A program made the translations under genes and the position numbers. 64,000 nucleotides of DNA from Bradyrhizobium sp. ISRA464 (lineage in GTDB: Bacteria; Pseudomonadota; Alphaproteobacteria; Rhizobiales; Xanthobacteraceae), in contig NZ_CP094526.1 in assembly GCF_029910095.1 (NCBI RefSeq), forward strand, positions 6,758,001 through 6,822,000, written 5' to 3'. This document shows positions 8,967 to 18,382 of this stretch, piece by piece. Within the stretch, counting starts at the first letter, position 1, and each line of letters begins with the position of its first letter. The notes below the pieces were generated by a model. The model was given only the letters and a program-made list of their open reading frames with translations, ran no database searches and was not told the DNA's origin.

Positions 8967-9667
8967 AGGTCGCGATGATCTTTCCGGTGGCGACTTCGAG
9001 CGCGGCAAATAATGTTGTCGTGCCATGCACGCTTGTAATCGTGGCTCTGGCCGATCAAGGCGCGGTCATCGAACAACTTCAGATAACCCTGCGCTCGCTC
9101 CAAAGCCTGGATCGAGGGCTTCTCGACCACGCACAGCACAATGGCGTTCGCGGGCGGGGCAACATAGGGCCGACAACATCGGCGGCTTTGGCCGTAAAGT
9201 TCGGGTCGTTGCTCTCACATGAGGGCTTGCGAGTCGACAAGTCAACCTGGTGGCTGCGCACAAACCGCCAGACATATTGGACGTCAACATCCCCTGGCGC
9301 CTCGGCCAGCAGAGCGCCGGTCCAGCGCGCAAACTTTGCGGGGCTAGCTTGTCCGACAGCTTCAGAATTCGCTTGTCGGTCGTCTTCGTATAGATCGGCT
9401 GCTTGTCAGACCGCGGCATGTCCTTCAGACCTTCAAGGCCATGGTCGGCATAGCGATGCCGCCAAAGGTTAACGATCCGTGTTTGGATCCAACTTCCTTG
9501 TCGATCGACCGCGTGCTGCGCTCGGCCGGCGCCAAAAGAACTATCCGCACCCACTCCAAATCGGCCTGGAACGTCACTGGCGAATGACAGCACGCCACAA
9601 GCACCTTGCGATCTCCCTCGAAAGGTGGACTTCTCTCGCTTTGGGTATCATCCATATCTTGAATCAC
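8967..9667 (-). pseudogene. IS630-type transposase remnant, N-terminal and middle part
   Basis: Minus-strand fragments in changing frames follow an IS630 transposase: RIVLLAPAERSTRSIDKEVG, then NLWRHRYADHGLEGLKDMPR and KQPIYTKTTDKRILKL, SHQVDLSTRKPSCESNDPNF then TAKAADVV, and SIQALERAQGYLK with SHDYKR. The C-terminal catalytic half stops abruptly near 8967, at the same sequence where the remnant at 4820-5290 begins to be well preserved. At least three frameshifts make it non-functional. Confidence 0.8.
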
Positions 9668-10700
9668 GACTCACGATCCAAGAAAAGTGGGTACTAGCGA
9701 TGAAGAACGCTACTACCGGGCATTCGAAAGTTGCTTCAGAAGCACATCTTGATCGCGCGAAAGCGTGATCCTGTGGCGAGAACATCACCAACGCCCCAAT
9801 GCTCGGAAGCACTCCGATAGCTGATCCCGCAATCGATGATGCGACATCTTGGACGGCCGAAAGGCCGTTGAACATCGTCCAGTCCCGGCGTGCCATGCGG
9901 GCGGCTGGGCGTGCCGCACTAGCGATCTATCAGTCCGATCTGAATGGCTTTGGCGCGCATCGAGACCGCCGTATAGTGCTGCGCCGCCTTGATGGACTTG
10001 CGTCGCTCCGGGTCGTTCTTCGCTATATCAGGATCGGCCAAGAGCCGCTGGAGGCGAGCCCTGCGCCACGCCTGCACGCGACGGAGGCGCCGAAGAATCG
10101 CGGATCTCTCTACCCTCTCGACGCGTTCAAGCCTGCTCGCCATGCTCTTCTCTCTTCAAGGTTGTGATGCTATCCAACTCGGCAGGCCAGGGGAAGAGTG
10201 TCCCGTGCTCCTACGGGCCGGTCGCCTAGAACGCCACTCCTGCTGCTATCGCTCGCCTAGAATTTGTGCATTGGTTGCAGTCGCACAGGAGGTACCGGGC
10301 GTTTCGTTTTCGGCGCGCTTCGAAAGCTACGCAGAGCCGATACATCGATGCTGGGCACGGCAGTTCCTCGCTTTTGCGTCGTTCGGCTGCGGCACCTGTG
10401 CTTGCAGCCACCCATCCTCGCTCCACAGCGCGCATGCCCAAGACGGCGATTTCTTCAAACTTTTCGAGGGCATCACCGCCGCCGGGCGAAACTTCTGGAC
10501 ATCCTCCTCAAAGACACGGGGAAGGCCGAAGTACAAGTTACTCTCTCGTTCTCTCTTAGTGTCATTCCGAGATAAGGCGGTCCGTTAGCACGCAACGCGC
10601 TTTGCGCCTTGCTCGAACAGCAGTGGTCGGACCATATGAACGTTCGCTGGATGGCCGAGAAGCCTCGCTGAGCTCCAACCAGGATGGGCGGCGACTCTGC
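9668..10700. other. Decayed stretch with no confident gene
   Basis: No protein family is recognised here. One minus-strand frame at 9919-10143 (74 codons, MASRLERVERVERSAILRRL...) is rich in Arg and Lys with a helical look and could be a small gene or a fragment; nothing else supports it. Confidence 0.4.
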
Positions 10701-11240
10701 TCAAGTCCTACGGAGAACAATTTCGTGCTCCAGACCTGCCGGTCCGATAGTGGCCGTGTAGTTCACGTCCCGAAGAGTTAGATTTTTGTTTGGGTCAGCC
10801 GCGGTTGGCACGTTGTGCAAGCGCATTCCTTCCTTGAGGTCTTCCGGCGCGCACTGGTCCCAGTGCTGCCAGCCCTGGGGAAGATACAGAGATAGAGCCG
10901 GCGGCGGACTGCGGTCGAAACCCGGCTGATCTGCCGAACCCAAATTGACGAACGGGGCGGAGTGATCCTCCAACGACGGCCGAAGCTCACCTGGAGGCAA
11001 GCTGAAGTCCTCTGGACCGACAAGGAAGGCGCGCGATGTGACGGGTTCATCTTCCAGCAATCACCGAAGCTCATCTGGGGCGGAACTGAAGTCCCCGGAT
11101 CGACGCTGAAGAGTGGCGCCGCGGCGGGTTCATCACCTAGCAAGGACCGAAGCTCGCCTGGAGGGAACTGGGCCGGATCGAAGGTGAAGAGTTCAGGGTC
11201 GACGAGCGCCAACGACGCGGCCTCGCCACCTCGCCCTGGC
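10701..11240 (-). pseudogene. Broken effector-like gene with PPGELR repeats and the shared C-terminal module
   Basis: The minus strand encodes a short repeat about 25-30 residues long that changes frame once: FDPAQFPPGELRSLLGDEPA, then after a one-base slip near 11105 DFSSAPDELR-stop-LLEDEPVTS, then EDFSLPPGELRPSLEDHSA. The end (SLYLPQGWQHWDQCAPEDLK ... LRDVNYTATIGPAGLEHEIV) is a diverged copy of the C-terminal module of the effectors at 5546 and 23519. One frameshift and one in-frame stop indicate a pseudogene. No ATG start or tts box is visible in front of 11212, so the 5' end is also lost. Confidence 0.65.
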
Positions 11241-11925
11241 TGACGCTCATCCCAGGCTGACCGAGACTGTCAATTGTGCGGGCTCATTATTTCCGCAATC
11301 GTTGACGCTTTGCCGGAGGGCCCATGAAGTCATTTCGAACATCCAGGATGAAGCCCGACTGCAGGGGGCCAACTTCGAGGCCGCGGCTCGCCGCATCTGC
11401 AGATTGGTCACGGAACTTACGAAGGTCATTCAACCCGGTGGGCAAATGCTGCCACGATTGTGTCCCGCCTTTACGTAAGCGCGCAATTCAGCGTCATCGA
11501 GCCCCGGACATCGACAGACCCTCAGAGCCAAGGCTATCTGGCCAGATGGTTGGCCTACCGAATGCCGAATCCACCTCCCCGCTCGCAAAAGCGGCACCGA
11601 TCGCACGCTCGATCAACCTCCAGTCCGAGTTGGACAGATGCGGATAGCACCGACAGAGATCATCGGGCAGAAACGGGCGCCCGTTGGAAAGCCGCCTCCG
11701 GGCGTTTCGCTTGCTCCTCTTGCGCGACTGGCTGAGGCACGTGCGCCCAAGCCGTTATGTTGAAATTGCGCACACCCATCCCATCAGATCACCTGAAGAA
11801 GACGCAACGACCAAGCTTAGCTGCGAGGAGCTGACGAGCCCTATCCCGCCTCGAACCAAAGCGGCCCATGTAGGCCGCTTGCCGTCGACACGGACAGAAC
11901 TGCAGGGCTGCTGCCTTTGGTGGTC
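11241..11925. other. Gene-poor stretch with one short coding-like fragment
   Basis: On the plus strand about 11316-11452 reads RAHEVISNIQDEARLQGANF then EAAARRICRLVTELTKVIQP, an amphipathic helical segment that looks like the relic of a gene; no family is recognised. The rest shows nothing I can support. Confidence 0.4.
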
Positions 11926-13290
11926 TCAATCACCGGCCAGGCCAAGACTTGCCACGATTCCATTTTGAGGCTGCTCCCGAACGAGTGGGGTGGGCGGTGT
12001 CAGCCACCAAAGCAGGAATAGTAACGCAAGCCCATTTGAGACCATCGCAGTCGACAGTGGGACGTTCACGAGGACCTCTGCCGCTGCCGCCGACGACGCG
12101 GCAATAAACGGCGGCGACAGATGGCGGCTCGCAAGCGAACCGATCGACAAGATAGTACCGCAAATCAGCGCCGCCACCGGCGTCCATTGAAGCCCAACCG
12201 ACGCAATTCCTTCCGTCGCCAGGAACGAGGCATTGAAGTTGCCAGCGCGGTAGACTTGCGCCATGACGGGTCCAAGCTCGCCGTATCGGCAGCCCATGAG
12301 GGCGCGCACCAATGAGATTTGGCAAAAGTTCGTCAGCGCGTGATCGTGAAAGAAATTCGCATAATGGTCTATGGCCAGTGCCGGAACACTGATCATGCGT
12401 AGATTGAAGACCCCAAACAAGTAATAAGGATCGTTCGGAGAATACAGCCGAACGAGCTCATATTGTGTGAGACCTATGACCATCGGAATTAGCAACGACA
12501 GGATCGTCGCGAGCCTTGGATTGAGCCGCGCGTAGAGCAAGAACACGATCGGCAGCCAAAGCGGCAGCAGCAATACGGTTTTATTGACAGCGATGGGATA
12601 GTACGCAGCCGTTAGGACAAGCACCAGGAACGCCGCAATCGGCTGCCTGCCGCTCGCAAACCAGGCGAACAGATACGGCAATATCCCCGAGATCACGATA
12701 CCCGTCAGGTAGTTCAGCACAAGCGGGCGGGTGACCGAATTGCGGGCGGCGCCAAGCGGGCTGCCGAACGTGAGGCCATAAGAGGCATCCGCAGCGAGCA
12801 CCAAGACCGCGATCGCTGCAAGCGCGAGCGCTATTCGGCGCGATGCATCCTCCGTGACGGCAGGCCGTGAAATCTCAAAATTCACGAACAGCAGCGGCGT
12901 CGCGGCACCGACGAGCGCTCCAAACATCGACCACCGCGCCAAGGCATGAGGATAGTCGAATCCGGAATAGAAGGAGAGCCAGACGTAACCGAGCACAGCC
13001 GACAGCAGAAAGAATGCGACGATGTAGCCGAACGAGAACCGCGCGACGGCAAAGGCTGGAATGAACAGCATCATTGCGCCCACTCCAACTAGCGTGTCCG
13101 GCGACATATTGTCTGACGGCCAAAATTGCATGTTGCGAAACGTCGCTCCGGCGACCATGAGCGAGACGATACTGACCACAAAGAAGACGAGCAGTGCGAC
13201 TGCAATAATGAGGTCGTCTCGCTTCAACCTGGCTATGGTCTGTTTGAAATAACTGGCGCATTCCGCAGCTACTGAATGAGTATATGACAA
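11926..13290 (-). CDS. Polytopic membrane protein, O-antigen/EPS polymerase-like
   Basis: 454 residues with about eleven to twelve strongly hydrophobic segments from residue 29 onward (IIAVALLVFFVVSIVSLMVA, FIPAFAVARFSFGYIVAFFL, and so on) and a large central loop between later segments (FHDHALTNFCQISLVRALMG, CRYGELGPVMAQVYRAGNFN). That layout, many helices with one big periplasmic loop near the C-terminus, is typical of Wzy-like polysaccharide polymerases, but no diagnostic motif confirms it. It stands alone between effector debris and a transporter gene, so context does not help. A surface-polysaccharide role in nodulation is an inference. Confidence 0.7.
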   Translation of the reverse strand: MSYTHSVAAECASYFKQTIARLKRDDLIIAVALLVFFVVSIVSLMVAGATFRNMQFWPSDNMSPDTLVGVGAMMLFIPAFAVARFSFGYIVAFFLLSAVLGYVWLSFYSGFDYPHALARWSMFGALVGAATPLLFVNFEISRPAVTEDASRRIALALAAIAVLVLAADASYGLTFGSPLGAARNSVTRPLVLNYLTGIVISGILPYLFAWFASGRQPIAAFLVLVLTAAYYPIAVNKTVLLLPLWLPIVFLLYARLNPRLATILSLLIPMVIGLTQYELVRLYSPNDPYYLFGVFNLRMISVPALAIDHYANFFHDHALTNFCQISLVRALMGCRYGELGPVMAQVYRAGNFNASFLATEGIASVGLQWTPVAALICGTILSIGSLASRHLSPPFIAASSAAAAEVLVNVPLSTAMVSNGLALLFLLWWLTPPTPLVREQPQNGIVASLGLAGD

Positions 13291-13907
13291 TCCCCAATCC
13301 CCTCTCGGGCCCCATCTGGTAATTTAGCAGACTATAGCCCCACCTTGAGCGTGATGGTGAAGAAGCTGACGCCACTCAACACGGCACTGGTGAAGAACTC
13401 CTGACTTGAGGGAAACTCCGTTGCTGCGGTTGTCGGCCGCGACTGACGCCAACAATCAAAGACGCGCTCCGTGTACGTTTCGTACAAACCTATTTCTTTT
13501 CTGGACGGCCAACTCAGCTAATATTCGCATGGACACCTTTGTGGCGTTGACTGGCCAGCATGAGACGGGTCGCGTAAAGTTGGCACCGGCGAGCGCGCTT
13601 AACGTTCAATCGTTGCTTGGCACATGCGCGCTGGTTCGTTCTTCTGTCCCGACGCCTGCAGAGGTTCTCTCTTTTCGGCCAAGCTTTCTGCAGATGCCTT
13701 CGCGACCAGAAGCTTGGTCATTTGAGAGAGGCAGATGTCCTCCTAGCGAGACAAGACAGGACTGCTGCTCTTTTCCGGGACGCGATCGAGGGGTTTGATG
13801 CACGATGAAGCCGGCGTCAGCAACAGTGATCTAGCGCGACTGCAGCCGCCAGCGCACTGCTCCACTCGTGCTCACTCGCCATTGCCTTCACTTTGTGAGG
13901 ACCATTC
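13291..13907. other. Intergenic stretch with a small palindrome
   Basis: No gene is supported. A perfect TGTACG-TTT-CGTACA inverted repeat lies at 13472-13486, in an AT-rich patch about 420 bp before the binding-protein gene; it may be an operator but nothing identifies the protein that would bind it. Confidence 0.45.
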
Positions 13908-15026
13908 ATGAAATTATTCGACCTCATCGGCCTCGCACTTGGTGCATCCTTCGCGTTCTCCACAGCGGTGTTCGCGGAAGACATCACCATCGCCGTTGCG
14001 GGACCCATAACCGGCGGTGAGTCGGCCTTCGGCCGGCAAATGAAGAACGGCGCCGAAATGGCGGTCGCCGATATCAACGCATCTGGCGGCGTGCTCGGCA
14101 AGAAGCTCGTGCTCGACGTCGAGGACGATGCTTGCGATCCCAAGCAGGCACGCTCGGTGGCGGAAAAGGTCGCCGGAGCCAAGATCCCGTTCGTAGCCGG
14201 ACATTTTTGCTCTTCATCCTCGATCCCAGCGTCGGACGCCTATGCCGACGGCGGCGTGTTGCAGATCACGCCGGCTTCGACCAATCCACTCTTGACTGAC
14301 CGCAAGCTTTGGAACGTAGCGCGCGTCTGCGGGCGTGACGACCAGCAGGGTCTGGTTGCCGGCCGCTTCATCGCCAAGAACTTCAAGGGCAAGAATATCG
14401 CTATCCTCAATGACAAGACCACCTATGGCAAGGGACTTGCCGACGAGACTAAGAAGGCCCTTAACGCGGCCGGCATTACCGAAAAGCTGTACGAATCCTA
14501 TAACAAGGGCGACAAGGACTTTAATGCGATCGTCTCGCGCCTGAAGCGAGACAATATCGATCTCGTCTATGTCGGCGGCTATCACCAGGAGGCAGGCCTC
14601 ATCCTTCGTCAGATGCGCGATCAGGGGCTAAACACGACGCTGATGTCGGGCGACGCATTGGCCGACAAGGAATATGCCTCGATCACCGGCGCCGCCGGTG
14701 CGGGCACGCTCTTCACCTTCGGACCGGACCCACGCAAGAAGCCGACGGCGGCCGCGATTGTCGAGAAATTCAAGGCCAGGAACATCGATCCCGAAGGCTA
14801 CACGCTCTACACTTATGCGGCGGTGCAAGTGTGGACTCAAGCCGTGGCCAAGGCCGGCACCATAGATCCAAGGAAGGTGATGGATACGATCAAAGCGAGC
14901 TCTTGGGACACCGTAATCGGCAATCTTGAATATGACGTCAAGGGCGACATCAAGCAGCTCGACTATGTCGTTTACAAATGGGACGATAAGGGCGGCTATG
15001 CCGAAGTGAACTCGAACGGTTCCTGA
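13908..15026 (+). CDS. Branched-chain amino acid ABC transporter substrate-binding protein
   Basis: Periplasmic Leu/Ile/Val-type binding protein, 372 residues. A Sec signal peptide is clear (MKLFDLIGLALGASFAFSTA with cleavage after VFA, about residue 23). The mature protein has the LivJ/LivK family pattern ITIAVAGPITGGESAFGRQM, then KNGAEMAVADINASGGVLGK, a VAGHFCSSSSIPASDAYADG ligand-binding segment, and SGDALADKEYASITGAAGAG late in the chain. A GAGGA ribosome site stands 7 bp before the ATG. The permease and ATPase genes (livHMGF) are not beside it, so it is an orphan binding protein that must use a transporter encoded elsewhere. It looks intact. The ligand is probably an aliphatic amino acid, not proven. 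Confidence 0.92.
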   Translation: MKLFDLIGLALGASFAFSTAVFAEDITIAVAGPITGGESAFGRQMKNGAEMAVADINASGGVLGKKLVLDVEDDACDPKQARSVAEKVAGAKIPFVAGHFCSSSSIPASDAYADGGVLQITPASTNPLLTDRKLWNVARVCGRDDQQGLVAGRFIAKNFKGKNIAILNDKTTYGKGLADETKKALNAAGITEKLYESYNKGDKDFNAIVSRLKRDNIDLVYVGGYHQEAGLILRQMRDQGLNTTLMSGDALADKEYASITGAAGAGTLFTFGPDPRKKPTAAAIVEKFKARNIDPEGYTLYTYAAVQVWTQAVAKAGTIDPRKVMDTIKASSWDTVIGNLEYDVKGDIKQLDYVVYKWDDKGGYAEVNSNGS

Positions 15027-15169
15027 CGCCGATAGGAAAATCCCTGACCACTATCAGTGGCATATTGTTTTGGAGCTCTCGTTGGCGCGACAGCAGCGCC
15101 TTCGGGCCCGACCGTGAGTGGGGCGCCTGAGGACAAAACGCGGGCCGAAACAAAGCTGAGCCATCTGAG

Positions 15170-15330
15170 GCTCGGCCTTCGACCAACCCTACGATCGCCT
15201 TGCGCCGGAAATCATTGCAAGGAAGGGCACCAAGATCGGTACAACCGGCGTTTGCGATCCAGCGGAGCTCTCTATGGTTGTCGGCGATCCGTTTGGCATC
15301 GACGGACGTCATTGGACCAAACGACGGCCC
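15170..15330 (+). pseudogene. Fragment related to the small protein at 19556
   Basis: The frame reads PYDRLAPEIIARKGTKIGTT then GVCDPAELSMVV, which parallels DDPIAEIVARKTIEIGATGV then RDPTKISKLVI of the protein at 19556-19837. It lacks the N-terminal half and runs into unrelated sequence. The remainder of the 15027-15642 interval shows nothing further. Confidence 0.5.
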
Positions 15331-15642
15331 CCCTCCAGTTGATGGCACGTCAATCAGACGCGAGCGCTCCCTTTGCTTGGCTCGCAAGAGCTCTACGGTT
15401 GAAGACTTGCAGGTCCTTCCCGATAAATTTCGAAGCTTGCGCGGCAGCTTGATATCCAGGCTGGAACGTTTCCGCGTCGGGTAACAACGAAGTGAGACCC
15501 CGGCTCCAATCTCACGGCAATAGCGCTCCCAGGAGCCGGCCACATCGGTCAGAATACATTTCCACCGCTGCGATCGAATTGAGCGGTTCATAACCCACCG
15601 CTTTCACAGAACCACGGTAATTTAGCCTGACACAGATAGCGC

Positions 15643-15999
15643 TTATAAAAATATCGCTGCCAGAGTGCCAAGTGCGCCCAGTGCCAGCCCAACCAGCGAA
15701 CCGATCGTCGGCACGTCCCGAAAGAGTAAGAACGAGAGAATCGGTTCCACCACGAGGATCGATCCCACCGATACTGCGACTATGATCCAAATATTCTTGA
15801 GATGCATGTAGCCGAGAGCATATCCGCAGACGAGCAAGATACCGCCCAGCATGATCAGCAGGAACATCGGAAGCAGCGTCGTCAGATTCCCGCCAGCTTT
15901 TCCGAACTCCTTTGAGGCGATCAACTCCGCGATAATCGAAAGGGCCTCTCCCAGGAAGATCGCTCCCACTGCCGCTACAATCTTCAACATTGAGCTCAT
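15643..15999 (-). CDS. Small four-helix membrane protein, EamA/SMR-like
   Basis: 118 residues from the ATG at 15999 (MSSMLKIVAAVGAIFLGEAL...), with four predicted transmembrane helices: about 3-22, 40-60, 66-86 and 95-117. The third and fourth helices (NIWIIVAVSVGSILVVEPIL, TIGSLVGLALGALGTLAAIF) have the small-residue pattern of SMR/EamA drug-metabolite transporters, which work as dimers. An open frame extends 59 codons upstream without membrane character and is probably not translated. No substrate can be named. It is isolated between a binding-protein gene and an intergenic repeat. Confidence 0.65.
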   Translation of the reverse strand: MSSMLKIVAAVGAIFLGEALSIIAELIASKEFGKAGGNLTTLLPMFLLIMLGGILLVCGYALGYMHLKNIWIIVAVSVGSILVVEPILSFLLFRDVPTIGSLVGLALGALGTLAAIFL

Positions 16000-16177
16000 C
16001 GCCTGAGCATACCGCAATGGGGAGGCAAAAAGGTACTCCCAACATTCGCACTTGGATTCCAATTGCGAGAGCTCGAATCGCGATCGCTTGAAAAGGGCCG
16101 ACCCATGGCTCCGACTTAACCAGCGACGAATGCGAAGCGTTCGGAGCTGCAATCTTCCGGCCGTTGGACTAACCACC

Positions 16178-16270
16178 CTAAAGCGCGATGAGATGAGGTC
16201 GAACCGTCATCGCGCTTTAGCTTCTTGTTTGAGCATGATCTTTTCGGAAGGCCAGCTCCGGATCATGCTC
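16178..16270. repeat. Bradyrhizobium-type paired-hairpin intergenic repeat
   Basis: Two adjacent inverted repeats: CTAAAGCGCGATGA (16178-16191) with its mirror at 16207-16220, and GAGCATGATC (16231-16240) with its mirror at 16261-16270. I recognise this arrangement (AAAGCGCGATGA ... TCATCGCGCTTT ... GAGCATGATCTTTTCGG ... CCGGATCATGCTC) as a common intergenic palindromic element of Bradyrhizobium genomes; here the second hairpin is shortened. The neighbouring 16271-16549 shows no gene. Confidence 0.75.
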
Positions 16271-16549
16271 TAGAAGCTCGACATAGTCGGCCTCTGTTCC
16301 GGTGTGGCGCGCCAACAAAGACTGCTTCAGCGCCGCCTTGGTCCTTCCTTGGCCCTCCGACGGTTATGATGAGCTTGGAGATCTACGCTCGCCTCGTCGA
16401 TGCAATCCATGCTCGGTCGGCGCGTTTGCTCAACTACGCCGCGTCAAGCTGCTCGCTGAATCGGCGCTGGGCTCGCCCGTGGCCGGCAGGACCCAGATTC
16501 TGTCCAATGTACTGATCAACACGTCCCGGGGCAGCGCGGCGTCATTGCT

Positions 16550-18286
16550 CTAGCGGAAGCCGATATGTCCGAAATGATCCGCTGGCACCGTAGCCGGAAC
16601 GGCGACGTCCGGATATGACACCCGTTCCGAGTGATCTATCGCACCCGATGGGCCTGCTGGGTCGTCGTGGATGGTCCGGCTCTCTGAGCGACTGGAAGCT
16701 CCCGCGTCTAACGGAATGGAGTCGCCCGCGGCTACGCCGATCCGGCTATCCTCGAGCTTCGCAACGAAGTCGGCCCACCATGCGCCTATCGGATAGTCTT
16801 GGAGCTTCTTGATCATCTTGCGGTAGGAGTCGAGGCGGCGTTCGGGCGGCATCTCTATGGCCTTCGCAATCGTCTCCGCCATACCCTCGATATCGTTGGG
16901 ATCGACTAGTAGTGCCGCATCGAGCTCCTTGGCCGCGCCGGCATATTTCGACAGAACCAGCACGCCGGGACTTATTGGGTCTTGCGCGGCGACATATTCT
17001 TTCGCTACGAGATTCATCCCGTCACGCAGGGGAGTCACGACGCCGACACGTGCGGCGCGGTAGAGACCCGCGAGCACCGCCTGACTGACAGGCTCGGTCT
17101 CGTAGCGGATCGGCATCCAGTCGTCCGCGCCGTGGCGAGCGTTGACATCGTCGACAACAGCTTTGACGTCGTTCTGATAATCTCTGTAGCTCGGAATGCC
17201 ATCTCGAGAGCTGGTGGCGACCTGCAAAAGCGCGATGCTCTTCGGCTTTTTGTCCAAGGCGCGACCGACAGCCTGGATACGATTGTCGATGCCCTTGGTG
17301 TAATCCAGCCGGTCGACGCCGACGGCAAGCTTCTCGCGATTGAGACCGTCCAGCAGCTTGGAGACATCGGGATTCGAACTTGCGTCTTTAGCATATCGTG
17401 CAAATTTGTCCGTATCGATGCCAATTGGGAACACTTGGCATCTGGTGATGCCACGGGGCGAGATAACAACACCGTCTTCGCTGGGGGCCAGCCCGAGCTC
17501 GGCACGGACGCAGGCAAGGAAATTCTGCCGGTCCTCGTCGGTCTGAAAGCCGGCCAAATCGTACGCAAGCATCGCTTCGATCAGTTCGCGATGAGGCCGC
17601 ACCAGCTGCATCACACCGGGCGCCGGCCATGGCGTGTGCAGAAAGAAGCCGATCGGCCGGTCGACGCGCCGATCACGCAGCTCGGCGCCGAGCGTGAGCC
17701 AATGATAGTCATGCACCCAGAATGCGTCCCGCTCCTTGTAGTCAAGCAGGGCATCCGCCATGAAGGCATTCATCTTACGATAGCTCTTGTAGTCGTCCTC
17801 CGAGAAGGAGATTCGCTCTCTCAGCGAATGTAGTGCCGGCCACAGTGTCGAATTCGAAAAACCGTTGTAGTAGCCGTCATAATCTGCGGCGGGTAAATCG
17901 AGCTTCACCAGCGCTCCCTCGCCGAGCTCGTGGTTGCCGGCTTTCAGCGGGCCCGAGGCCCCGACCCAGAGCGCTCCGGAACGTTCCACCGCGGGAAGCA
18001 AAGCCGCAGCCAGGCCGCCTGTCATGGCCCCACCAGGCTTGGAAAGGCGGTTTGAAACAACGACAAGGCGCGGAGATTGCGCCTCCGCCGCCACGATGTG
18101 CTCCGCGACACCCGGCGCAACACCGCGACGCGAAGGGGCCGGATCGGTTTGCGGCGGCTCGCGCTGTTGTGCTTCACTGAGATGTTGCTCAAAGGCCGTT
18201 TGCTCTACCGGCTGCTTTTGCAGCATAGAGTCGGCCGTCGCGACGGTTTCTGACGCTGATGGTTTGACGTTGCTAGCAGGTTCCAC
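16550..18286 (-). CDS. otsA: Trehalose-6-phosphate synthase homologue with effector-type N-terminal extension
   Basis: GT20 glycosyltransferase that would join UDP-glucose and glucose-6-phosphate to trehalose-6-phosphate. All family landmarks are intact: VVVSNRLSKPGG with TGGLAAAL (nucleotide-sugar loop), YYNGFSNSTLWPALH, WVHDYHWL, FLHTPWP, VDRLDYTKGI (catalytic Arg/Lys region) and TPLRDGMNLVAKEY. At 578 residues it is about 100 longer than usual: a ~70-residue polar N-terminus and a ~50-residue C-terminal tail. The N-terminus contains TAFEQHLSEAQ (Phe32), the same motif found in five effector candidates here, and the gene has a strong tts box 71 bp upstream. Together these suggest a TtsI-controlled, type III secreted enzyme that would raise trehalose-6-phosphate in plant cells; secretion itself is inferred. 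No otsB is adjacent. Confidence 0.9.
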   Translation of the reverse strand: MEPASNVKPSASETVATADSMLQKQPVEQTAFEQHLSEAQQREPPQTDPAPSRRGVAPGVAEHIVAAEAQSPRLVVVSNRLSKPGGAMTGGLAAALLPAVERSGALWVGASGPLKAGNHELGEGALVKLDLPAADYDGYYNGFSNSTLWPALHSLRERISFSEDDYKSYRKMNAFMADALLDYKERDAFWVHDYHWLTLGAELRDRRVDRPIGFFLHTPWPAPGVMQLVRPHRELIEAMLAYDLAGFQTDEDRQNFLACVRAELGLAPSEDGVVISPRGITRCQVFPIGIDTDKFARYAKDASSNPDVSKLLDGLNREKLAVGVDRLDYTKGIDNRIQAVGRALDKKPKSIALLQVATSSRDGIPSYRDYQNDVKAVVDDVNARHGADDWMPIRYETEPVSQAVLAGLYRAARVGVVTPLRDGMNLVAKEYVAAQDPISPGVLVLSKYAGAAKELDAALLVDPNDIEGMAETIAKAIEMPPERRLDSYRKMIKKLQDYPIGAWWADFVAKLEDSRIGVAAGDSIPLDAGASSRSESRTIHDDPAGPSGAIDHSERVSYPDVAVPATVPADHFGHIGFR

Positions 18287-18356
18287 GTATTACCTCCGTT
18301 TGATGCAGATTGCAGATCGGAGCACTGGCCTCGGGACCTCTATCTCGCTCATGTTA

Positions 18357-18382
18357 GGAGCGTCGGCTTTCGAGAAGCTGAC
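18357..18382 (-). promoter_or_regulatory. tts box for the trehalose-6-phosphate synthase gene
   Basis: The minus strand reads GTCAGCTTCTCGAAAGCCGA followed by CGCTCC, nearly identical to the tts boxes at 7660 and 26764. It points at the gene starting at 18286. Confidence 0.88.

Noticed and set aside
16982..17833. Plus-strand open frame of 283 codons
   Set aside because: Antisense to the trehalose-6-phosphate synthase core; composition follows from the codon usage of the opposite strand.
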